DNA of 13,501 bases, taken from Francisellaceae bacterium. GTDB taxonomy: Bacteria; Pseudomonadota; Gammaproteobacteria; Berkiellales; Berkiellaceae. Shown here piece by piece: positions 8,072-13,501 of the stretch (the first letter of the stretch is position 1; every line of letters starts with the position of its first letter). The stretch covers positions 1 to 13,501 of the forward strand of contig JAHFQG010000021.1 of the NCBI GenBank assembly GCA_023266415.1, in the 5' to 3' direction. Made by a program: the position numbers and the translations under genes. Below the pieces are notes generated by a model. That model saw only the letters and a program-made list of their open reading frames with translations, made no database searches and was not told where the DNA came from.

Positions 8072-9628
8072 ATGCCCATCCAGAATGCTTACGATTCCGT
8101 TCCTTATAGCAGCTACCCTTATCCCCAATCTGCCCCCAGTCATCTTTACACGCTGGCCAAACTGTTTGGTATATCTGCGCCTGATTTTTCAAAAGCGCGC
8201 ATTTTAGAGCTGGGATGTGCGTCTGGTGGCAACATTATTCCACTGGCTGTTCAGTATCCTGATTGTCATATTGTGGGTATCGATTTGTCAGAAGCCCAAA
8301 TAAAAGAAGGCCGACGACATGCCGAAGCATTGGAACTCACCAATATTGAATTAAAACACTTATCTATTTTAGATGTTGAAGCCTCTTTAGGACAATTTGA
8401 TTACATTATTGCCCACGGGATCTTATCCTGGGTACCTGAAACCGTTCAAAACAAGATTTTCGAGATATGTCAAAAAAACCTGGCCCCCATGGGTGTGGCT
8501 TATGTTAGTTATAATACTTTGCCCGGTTGGAACATGATTAAAAGCATTCGAGATATGATGCTGTATCATACTCAAAACCTTCCCACCCCTTTAGAAAAAG
8601 CCACCCAAGCCAAGCTATTGCTCACCTTTCTCAGTGAGCATGCCCAAGACAAAGAGGGGCCCTATGGCAAGCTCTTGGCCCAAGAAACGGCTTTGTTGGC
8701 CCAAGTGGAGCATCAATACCTGTTGCATGATCACATGGAACAAGACAATCACGCGTTTTACTTTTATGAATTCATGCAAAAAGCCACCACCAATAAATTA
8801 CAATACTTAGCTGACTCCAACATTGCCTCCATGTTTGTGGGCAATTTTTCAACGCCTATTATTGAGCTGTTTAAATCCATTTCGAATGACATTGTACGGA
8901 CTGAGCAATATCTAGATTTTCTCACCAATCGTCGTTTTCGTGCCACCTTATTATGCCATGACACCATTCCACTCAATCGTGCACTCAACCCGGATATGTT
9001 AGAAGACTTTTATTTAACCACTGTTTTGGCCACTGTCGCGCCTATAACAGACATTATTCCTGGTCAAGAATATGAGTTTGTGGGAAATAATCAATCTTTT
9101 AAAACCAATAACCCAGCTATTATTCAAATGTTTTTAATTTTACGTGAGCATGGTCGGCCCCTATTGGGCAGCGAATTGGTTCAAAAAACATTGGCCTTAC
9201 TAAAGGCTGGCTCTTTCAACCCAGATGTGGTTCGCACTGAAATGCTGTCTATGGCATTGCGCTTATTATTGGCCAATCTGATGCAAGCGCATCCGGAAGA
9301 AGGACGATATACCATTCAGGTATCTGACAAACCAAAGATATCGGCCTTAGCACAATATCAAGCCAGCCTCAACAATTGGGTTACTTCTCAGGCTCACCAA
9401 AAAACCAACATCGATCTGTTTTGCCGTTTCTTATTCCGCTATTTAGATGGCAATCATTCATTAGACGAACTGCGCGATAAAATGGTTGCTCACTTTGAAA
9501 GCGGAGAGCTCTTGCTGCATATGGATGGAAAGTTGGTTTCTGACAAAAAACTGATTAAAAAGCATGTCAAAAACAGCATTGAGCATCTGCTAAAGACGTT
9601 GGCACCTCAGGGCGTTTTAGTGGAGTAA
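8072..9628 (+). CDS. PKMT-like class I SAM methyltransferase with regulatory domain
   Basis: 518 residues. The N-terminal class I methyltransferase domain starts with NAYDSVPYSSYPYPQSAP (5-22), then SAM motif I ILELGCASGGN (44-54), acidic Asp71 in GIDLSEAQI, AHGILSWVP (114-122) and YVSYNTLPGW (144-153). These blocks match the group that carries a 'methyltransferase regulatory domain' (MethyTransf_Reg, PF10119), which includes the rickettsial lysine methyltransferases PKMT1 and PKMT2 that modify the surface protein OmpB. The rest (about 200-518) is the helical middle region and a winged-helix-like C-terminal part, ending in KKLIKKHVKNSIEHLLKTLA. The length is that of the rickettsial enzymes. 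ATG 8072 has AGGA seven bases upstream. No surface protein gene is adjacent, so the substrate is not indicated by context; a protein-lysine substrate is inferred from the family. Confidence 0.85.
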   Translation: MPIQNAYDSVPYSSYPYPQSAPSHLYTLAKLFGISAPDFSKARILELGCASGGNIIPLAVQYPDCHIVGIDLSEAQIKEGRRHAEALELTNIELKHLSILDVEASLGQFDYIIAHGILSWVPETVQNKIFEICQKNLAPMGVAYVSYNTLPGWNMIKSIRDMMLYHTQNLPTPLEKATQAKLLLTFLSEHAQDKEGPYGKLLAQETALLAQVEHQYLLHDHMEQDNHAFYFYEFMQKATTNKLQYLADSNIASMFVGNFSTPIIELFKSISNDIVRTEQYLDFLTNRRFRATLLCHDTIPLNRALNPDMLEDFYLTTVLATVAPITDIIPGQEYEFVGNNQSFKTNNPAIIQMFLILREHGRPLLGSELVQKTLALLKAGSFNPDVVRTEMLSMALRLLLANLMQAHPEEGRYTIQVSDKPKISALAQYQASLNNWVTSQAHQKTNIDLFCRFLFRYLDGNHSLDELRDKMVAHFESGELLLHMDGKLVSDKKLIKKHVKNSIEHLLKTLAPQGVLVE

Positions 9629-9641
9629 AATTTGTTGTAGG

Positions 9642-9668
9642 GGCATGCCCTCGCCTGTGAGGCATGCC
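9642..9668. repeat. Palindromic hairpin between convergent genes, possible bidirectional terminator
   Basis: GGCATGCC (9642-9649), one bulged C, TC, six-base loop GCCTGT, GA, GGCATGCC (9661-9668): a ten-base-pair stem. It lies 13 bases after the methyltransferase stop and 24 bases after the stop of the minus-strand gene, so it could end both transcripts. Neither side has a clean T run (plus strand continues TGCCTTTCTATT). The lead-in GTAGGGGCATGCC recalls dispersed palindromic elements of many genomes, so a REP- or MITE-like repeat is an alternative. Confidence 0.55.
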
Positions 9669-9692
9669 TGCCTTTCTATTAGAGAACGACGT

Positions 9693-10598
9693 TTACTTAA
9701 ATAATCTGTTTCGTAGTTTTTCAGGCACTTTATCCAGTTCAGCCCGTTCAGCCAGCTCAACGGGTAAAGGCTTAACAGAACCAGTGCACACAAAAGTGCC
9801 GATATCTTTTCTAAAAAATAAACCAAACGCATTAAACTCTTGCGATATGTTTGCTTTATCATTTGTTATCGATGGAGTTTCGGGTGTTTTTGAGCCAGAT
9901 GACTTTTTAACAGGCCCAAAACGTTTCCACAGATAATGAGCAAAAATACCCAATGTGGTAGGAACGATGAATAGGGCCAGTACAATAGAAGCAACCACCA
10001 TTTTCCAACGTGTTGCAGGTTCTTTTGGGAGCTCTTCTTTCTTCGGAGGCGATTGAGGGACTTCCTTATTATCTACCCCACTTATCTCCTCTTTATCTAT
10101 CTTCTCCTCACTTATCTCCTCTTTACCTATCTTCTCCTCACTTATCTTCTCCTCACTTATCGTCTCCTCACTTATCTTCTCTTCACTTATCTTCTCTTCA
10201 CCTATCTCCTCCTTACCTATCTTCTCCTTACCTATCTCCTCCTTATCTATCTCCTCCTTATCTATCTCCTCCTTATCTATCTCCTTTGCTGAATGGCTTT
10301 GTACTTTAAAGCCTTTTCCACCCGGCGGGATTTCTTCTATCTCTTCTATGGTGAAGTTTTTGACTGAAACACCATTTGTTTTGATAGTATTCTCCGGAGG
10401 CGCTGGATTGGAGAGAAATTCACCAAATTCTTCTTCAGGCTTAACTGCGCCGTTATTGGTTTCTAACTCTGTTTGGGTTTTTGCCAACTTTTCTAATTCT
10501 AAAAATTCAGCAGTCTCTTTTTCTTCTTCTTGTTTTCTCTCTAAAAAGCTCGATGGGCTAGGACTAGGAACAGAGATTTGAATGACTTGTGTTTTCAT
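9693..10598 (-). CDS. Unrecognised membrane protein with pentapeptide repeats and shared C-terminal anchor module
   Basis: 301 residues; no named family. Residues 1-100 are acidic and low-complexity (Ser/Pro at 9-17, then Glu-rich). Residues 105-173 are about fourteen pentapeptides of the form (K/E)E(E/K)I(D/G/S), encoded by a 15-bp tandem repeat. A linker rich in Pro/Lys/Glu leads to Arg197-Trp198 and one transmembrane segment at about 199-221 (VVASIVLALFIVPTTLGIFA). After this come HYLWKRF, KTPETP (237-242), SQEFNAF (252-258), DIG (265-267), SVKP (274-277) and EKLRNRLFK (293-301). The same C-terminal order occurs in the ankyrin protein encoded just upstream. No signal peptide. The ATG at 10598 has only a weak ribosome site. 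AT-rich compared with the housekeeping genes. The architecture is that of a single-pass protein with a charged extended domain on one side; function unknown. Confidence 0.8.
   Translation of the reverse strand: MKTQVIQISVPSPSPSSFLERKQEEEKETAEFLELEKLAKTQTELETNNGAVKPEEEFGEFLSNPAPPENTIKTNGVSVKNFTIEEIEEIPPGGKGFKVQSHSAKEIDKEEIDKEEIDKEEIGKEKIGKEEIGEEKISEEKISEETISEEKISEEKIGKEEISEEKIDKEEISGVDNKEVPQSPPKKEELPKEPATRWKMVVASIVLALFIVPTTLGIFAHYLWKRFGPVKKSSGSKTPETPSITNDKANISQEFNAFGLFFRKDIGTFVCTGSVKPLPVELAERAELDKVPEKLRNRLFK
10081..10285 (-). repeat. 15-bp in-frame tandem repeat (VNTR), 13 full units plus a partial one
   Basis: On the plus strand, thirteen consecutive 15-base units of consensus YCTATCTYCTCYTYA fill 10081-10275, and ten matching bases follow. 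There are no insertions or deletions between units, so the frame holds and each unit codes one pentapeptide on the minus strand. Units at the right end (10201-10285) are more alike than those at the left, as expected from recent expansion at one side. Because the period is a multiple of three, spurious open frames appear on the plus strand as well. Confidence 0.95.
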
Positions 10599-10632
10599 GA
10601 TATATAGATTCTTATAGGAGAAAGTTAGTTGA

Positions 10633-10660
10633 ATTATATCAAAAAATCTTTACCAGTCCA
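10633..10660 (-). promoter_or_regulatory. Candidate promoter of the pentapeptide-repeat gene
   Basis: On the minus strand, TGGACT (10660-10655), 16 bases, then a perfect TATAAT (10638-10633). Start of transcription would be near 10626, leaving a leader of about 28 bases. A small stem AACCC/GGGTT (10660-10664 with 10672-10676) lies immediately upstream and touches the -35. Confidence 0.5.
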
Positions 10661-10677
10661 ACCCTTATATTGGGTTA

Positions 10678-10701
10678 TTTTAAGTGTAACTGCACTTATT
10701 T
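10678..10701 (-). promoter_or_regulatory. Shared palindromic element, copy upstream of the pentapeptide-repeat gene
   Basis: AAGTG (10682-10686) and CACTT (10693-10697) form an imperfect palindrome whose centre is 91.5 bases before the ATG and about 63 before the predicted transcription start. 20 of 24 bases equal the element at 12612-12635. The position fits an activator or upstream regulator site; the binding protein is not recognised. Confidence 0.5.
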
Positions 10702-10702
10702 G

Positions 10703-10723
10703 GCCTTGAGGCTCACACAAGGC
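10703..10723 (-). terminator. Weak hairpin after the ankyrin gene
   Basis: GCCTTG (10703-10708) and CAAGGC (10718-10723) form a six-base stem with a nine-base loop, starting seven bases after the ankyrin gene stop. There is no T run on the minus strand after it (CAAATAAG follows), so intrinsic termination is uncertain. Confidence 0.3.
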
Positions 10724-10729
10724 TTAATA

Positions 10730-12532
10730 TCAATGAAAGAGTCTATGACGCAATTTCTCCGAAGGTACTTGTATTTTAATATACTCAAATTCCGGTTTTA
10801 TGGAAGATATCATCCGCCCTACGTCCTGCTCATAAAATACACAAAAGGCTTTAAATCCTTGAGACATTGTTGTTTTTTCAGATTTCTCAATCATATCTTT
10901 ATCGGTTTCCGCTGAAATATCTGGTGTTTTGATATCCACTCCCATTTTTTTAGAAGACCTAAAACGATTCACCAGGTAATGTCCGATAATGAAGAGTGGT
11001 ATTACCACTGTTAGCCCAACAAGCAAGGAAACGATAAATGGCCTCCAGGTTCGCCCATGAGAAGAAGTTGCTTTGGAATCAGCTTGGATCACAGTCGAAG
11101 GATTTTTGGAATCTTTCTGATCTATTTTGGTCTTTTTGGCGGGCCCTTTCAACATCTCCAATATTTTTTTTATCTCTGGTTTGCATTTTTCTCGGTAAGA
11201 CTCAAAAGAAGCACCCATTTCTACTTGTTTTAGAGCGCTTGCAATGGTTTCTTGACTGGATTTTTGACGCAAAAATTGAATAACAGCCCAATCATAAGCA
11301 ACCTTTGGGCTGTTTATTTTTGAATGATAACAATAATGCTCACAAGCGACTTCTAATGCGGTTTTAGAAACGAATGTCTCATCCCCTTCCGGATAAACAT
11401 CCGAATTGACATTGTCTCCATGCTGCACCAAAAATTCAATTATTTCTTGTGGTGCCATGCCTGTTACCGCAAGCATTAAAAGCGATAAAAAATCATCACT
11501 TTTCCCTTCTGTGCCATGAGCTTGTATGATATCTTGAATGTTTTCTTGGCTTTCAAGTAGCCCAATAATAGATTTTGGATCTACTGTTTCAAATGTCTCT
11601 TGTGTGAAAAATGTCAGCAACAGCTGTTTTGTGTCTAACAGTTTATCAATATTGTTATTTGAATGACTAACCGAATAACTTTCTGTTAAATCAGCCCCAT
11701 TTTTAATCAAAAGGTCAAAAATCTCTCCATATCGTACTTGAATGGCCACCCCTAAGGGCGAAAGACCATTCTCTCGCTGATTCAAGTACTCTGCTTTTAC
11801 CTGTTCAATCAATGCTTTTAGGCTATCTGGCGCCAATTTAAGTTCAATAGCTAAGGTTAACCATGTGATTGAAACCAGTATTTTTTCAATACGATCCCCC
11901 TGGCCCTGATTGACATGATCATACTCAAAAACAATTTTTTCTTCCAACTTCTCCCATTGGTCTGTTTTTTGTGCCTCTTCAATCTCTGCTTTGATAAAAA
12001 CCTTCAATGTTTCTGCCGCATGTTGATGTTTAACTGTATTCTCATCAGACACACTGGGCATTTTTCCTGTTTTTTTATCCAGTTTTAAACTATGGCCAAA
12101 GTGCCCCATCCTTTTTCCTTCATGCCATGTCTGGATGACCTGAATAATAGGCTGACGTCCTTGTCCATCACGGGCATTTATTTTGGCACCTTTCTGAATG
12201 AACTGTTCAGCCAAAGAAAAAAGGCTGTGCTGAGCTACCACATGCAGGGGCCGAAGCCCATTGTAAGCCTCTGCATTAGGATCTGCCCCCCCCTCCAATA
12301 ACGCTTGAGCTATGTCTTCTTTTTTATGCGCTGCGGCACACAACAGCAAGGAAGCCCCTCGAACCTCTTTACCACTCAATGATAATGAAAATCTTTCTTT
12401 ATCTAAGCCATTTGGAGTTTCTTTTAGAATTTTAATAGTACTTTCAATGGTGTTTTTATCTTTTTCGGTCAGGGTCTCTGTTTTTTTTATAATTTCAAAT
12501 AACTCATTTGCCACATCCTTATTTTTAACCAT
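10730..12532 (-). CDS. Ankyrin-repeat membrane protein with shared C-terminal anchor module
   Basis: 600 residues. After a helical Lys/Glu-rich start, ankyrin repeats are visible at about 58-90 (ASLLLCAAAHKKEDIAQALL, GGADPNA), 91-123 (NGLRPLHVVAQHSLFSLAEQ, KGAKINARD), a partial third at 124-140, one at 255-288 (NGLSPLGVAIQ, IKNGADL) and a divergent one near 350-395 (LLMLAVTGMAPQEIIEFLV). Ankyrin repeats bind proteins. The stretch 440-495 is Lys-rich linker. One transmembrane segment follows at about 497-519, then HYLVNRF, KTPDIS, SQGFKAF (557-563), DVG (570-572), SIKP (577-580) and EKLRHRLFH (592-600), the module shared with the neighbouring 301-residue protein. ATG 12532 has AGGAG eight bases upstream, separated by seven T. 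Sampled lines are about 35-38% GC against about 47-48% in gyrA. Ankyrin proteins with C-terminal membrane anchors are common among effectors of intracellular bacteria; export is not shown here. Confidence 0.85.
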   Translation of the reverse strand: MVKNKDVANELFEIIKKTETLTEKDKNTIESTIKILKETPNGLDKERFSLSLSGKEVRGASLLLCAAAHKKEDIAQALLEGGADPNAEAYNGLRPLHVVAQHSLFSLAEQFIQKGAKINARDGQGRQPIIQVIQTWHEGKRMGHFGHSLKLDKKTGKMPSVSDENTVKHQHAAETLKVFIKAEIEEAQKTDQWEKLEEKIVFEYDHVNQGQGDRIEKILVSITWLTLAIELKLAPDSLKALIEQVKAEYLNQRENGLSPLGVAIQVRYGEIFDLLIKNGADLTESYSVSHSNNNIDKLLDTKQLLLTFFTQETFETVDPKSIIGLLESQENIQDIIQAHGTEGKSDDFLSLLMLAVTGMAPQEIIEFLVQHGDNVNSDVYPEGDETFVSKTALEVACEHYCYHSKINSPKVAYDWAVIQFLRQKSSQETIASALKQVEMGASFESYREKCKPEIKKILEMLKGPAKKTKIDQKDSKNPSTVIQADSKATSSHGRTWRPFIVSLLVGLTVVIPLFIIGHYLVNRFRSSKKMGVDIKTPDISAETDKDMIEKSEKTTMSQGFKAFCVFYEQDVGRMISSIKPEFEYIKIQVPSEKLRHRLFH

Positions 12533-12564
12533 GAAAAAAACTCCTACATTCCATGTTCGGAAAT

Positions 12565-12593
12565 AGCATACTGAAAATGATTAGGCAATACAA
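12565..12593 (-). promoter_or_regulatory. Candidate promoter of the ankyrin gene
   Basis: On the minus strand TTGTAT (12593-12588), 17 bases, TATGCT (12570-12565): 3 of 6 and 4 of 6 matches. Weak boxes would fit a promoter that needs an activator bound at the palindrome centred about 65 bases upstream of the predicted start near 12558. Confidence 0.3.
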
Positions 12594-12611
12594 TGCCGAA
12601 ATCAAGATTAT

Positions 12612-12635
12612 TTTTATGTGTAATTACACTAATTT
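12612..12635 (-). promoter_or_regulatory. Shared palindromic element, copy upstream of the ankyrin gene
   Basis: A perfect 12-base palindrome GTGTAATTACAC (12618-12629) centred 91.5 bases before the ankyrin ATG, within a 24-base stretch that matches the element at 10678-10701 in 20 positions. The DNA between each element and its gene is not similar, so the element itself appears to be conserved. Confidence 0.55.
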
Positions 12636-12682
12636 TACCCAAATAATCTCTTATAGTAACTGCTCACGAAGGGCCTTGTTGC

Positions 12683-12767
12683 ATGGATCAGACATTCTGA
12701 ATGTCATGCCAGTGAAAACTGGCATCCAGTTGCCTGTAGTATACATTTTGTTAAAATCATGATCCAT
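12683..12767. repeat. Composite palindromic element (dispersed-repeat type)
   Basis: Three nested inverted repeats fill the gap between the ankyrin gene and rluB. ATGGATCA (12683-12690) pairs with TGATCCAT (12760-12767). GACATTC-T-GAATGTC covers 12691-12705. ATGCCAGT-GAAA-ACTGGCAT (12706-12725) is a perfect eight-base stem with a GNRA-type tetraloop. The last one, with its flanks TC and CCAG, has the form of the widespread 'ATGCC..GAAA..GGCATCCAG' repeats that give VIPAKAGIQ-like peptides when translated (here MPVKTGIQ). It may also act as terminator for rluB. Nothing else is seen in 12533-12791 apart from the ankyrin gene's upstream signals. Confidence 0.65.
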
Positions 12768-12791
12768 TGTCAGACTAGACCACATGATCTT

Positions 12792-13501
12792 CTACAACTT
12801 AGAAAAAGGAATGCGTTGAATATCCCCTGGCTTCAAGCTTTTATCCAGGATATAGTCGCCATACTGAATGCGAACTAGCCGACTAACTTCGTGCCCTAAA
12901 GCTTCTAATAACCGACGAACAATACGGTTCCGCCCTTGGTGAACCGTGACTTGATACCATCGATTATGTTTGTCTGGATTTCCTTGTTCCACGATATCTG
13001 CAAAAGAAGCAACCCCATCGTTCAACACGATACCCGATAAAAGTTGTTGCTTTTCGTCAGGTGTCACTGCCCCACGGGTACGCACCAAATACACCCGTTT
13101 ATACCCATAGGTTGGGTGCATCAACTGATGCGCTAGAGCACCATTGGTGGTAAACAGCAATAACCCACTGGTGTTACAATCGAGTCGTCCTACCTGAACC
13201 CATTTCCCGTGTTTGGGAAGAGGCAATCGGTCAAACACCGTGGGACGCCCTTCTGGATCAAATCGAGTACACATTTCCCCTTCGGGTTTATAATACAGCA
13301 ACAGCTCTGTTTCAGTGGGTTTAGGCGTCAGCGTTATCACCCGGCCATCTATTTCAATGTGATCTTGAACAGTCACTCGTTGTCCTAGGTGCGCAAGCAT
13401 GCCATTCACCCGAATACGACCTTGTTGGATCCCTATTTCGATTGCACGACGAGATGCAATACCTTGATTTGCAAGAACTTTCTGCAATTTTTCAGGAACT
13501 G
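12792..13501 (-). CDS. rluB: 23S rRNA pseudouridine(2605) synthase, partial (start beyond the right edge)
   Basis: Pseudouridine synthase of the RsuA group; RluB modifies U2605 in helix 93 of 23S rRNA. The N-terminal S4 RNA-binding domain is seen in KLQKVLANQGIASRRAIE and GRIRVNGMLAHLGQRV. The catalytic domain contains YYKPEGEMCTRFDPEGRPTV, typical for RluB, and GRLDCNTSGLLLFT with the catalytic Asp, then GRNRIVRRLLEALGHEVSRL and RIQYGDY. The first ATG-like codon inside the window is only a TTG at 13487. The frame stays open to the edge and reads VPEKLQKVL, matching the SEKLQKVL opening of E. coli RluB, so the real start is a few codons outside. The C-terminal end is shorter than in E. coli (about 235 residues against 291), lacking the basic tail. 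TAG stop. Confidence 0.93.
   Translation of the reverse strand, partial: VPEKLQKVLANQGIASRRAIEIGIQQGRIRVNGMLAHLGQRVTVQDHIEIDGRVITLTPKPTETELLLYYKPEGEMCTRFDPEGRPTVFDRLPLPKHGKWVQVGRLDCNTSGLLLFTTNGALAHQLMHPTYGYKRVYLVRTRGAVTPDEKQQLLSGIVLNDGVASFADIVEQGNPDKHNRWYQVTVHQGRNRIVRRLLEALGHEVSRLVRIQYGDYILDKSLKPGDIQRIPFSKL

Noticed and set aside
10081..10285. Possible CRISPR-like array
   Set aside because: Units are contiguous 15-base repeats without spacers and code a regular peptide.
10010..10309. Plus-strand open frames coding Leu/Ser/Pro/Tyr repeats across the VNTR
   Set aside because: A 15-base period keeps all frames open if one unit is open; there is no ribosome site, and the minus-strand frame has the shared C-terminal module.
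12553..12762. Small plus-strand open frame ending in an MPVKTGIQ-type peptide
   Set aside because: It is the translation of a palindromic repeat of a kind that produces such spurious peptides in many genomes; no ribosome site.

Overview
The window comes from a gammaproteobacterium, probably host-associated. The housekeeping genes (gyrA, aroA, cmk, ubiG, mupP, a YciK-like reductase, rluB) are of gammaproteobacterial type. An ankyrin-repeat membrane protein, a Rickettsia-PKMT-like methyltransferase and two low-complexity proteins point to an intracellular or symbiotic lifestyle, as in Legionellales or Rickettsiella-like groups. That placement is inference; no genus can be named from the sequence alone.

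Left part (1-4240, minus strand): gyrA, aroA and cmk form a tightly packed operon. aroA starts inside the end of gyrA, and cmk starts one base after the aroA stop and runs off the left edge. The serC (and pheA) genes that usually lie between gyrA and aroA in related bacteria are absent here.

Middle part (4241-9628, plus strand): ubiG starts from a promoter that overlaps the divergent gyrA promoter. It is followed, with overlaps, by mupP (peptidoglycan recycling) and by a squalene/phytoene-synthase-fold protein that resembles the complex I assembly factor NDUFAF6 and lacks both aspartate-rich motifs. Then come an unrecognised Pro/Ser-rich protein, a YciK-like short-chain reductase that has lost most of its catalytic tetrad, and a PKMT-like protein methyltransferase. 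The Pro/Ser-rich gene seems to be inserted into the old ubiG-mupP-yciK order.

Right part (9629-12791, minus strand): an AT-richer accessory block bounded by palindromic repeats carries two genes for membrane proteins. One is 301 residues with a 15-bp tandem repeat coding a charged pentapeptide; the other is a 600-residue ankyrin protein. Their N-terminal parts are unrelated, but they share one C-terminal module: a transmembrane segment followed by about 80 residues ending in a KLR-x-RLF motif. They also share a 24-bp palindromic element (20 of 24 bases identical) centred exactly 91.5 bases upstream of each start codon. This looks like a small co-regulated family built on a common C-terminal anchor, and is the most novel signal here. 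The window ends in rluB, which is cut at its 5' end.

No rRNA, tRNA, CRISPR array or transposase was seen.
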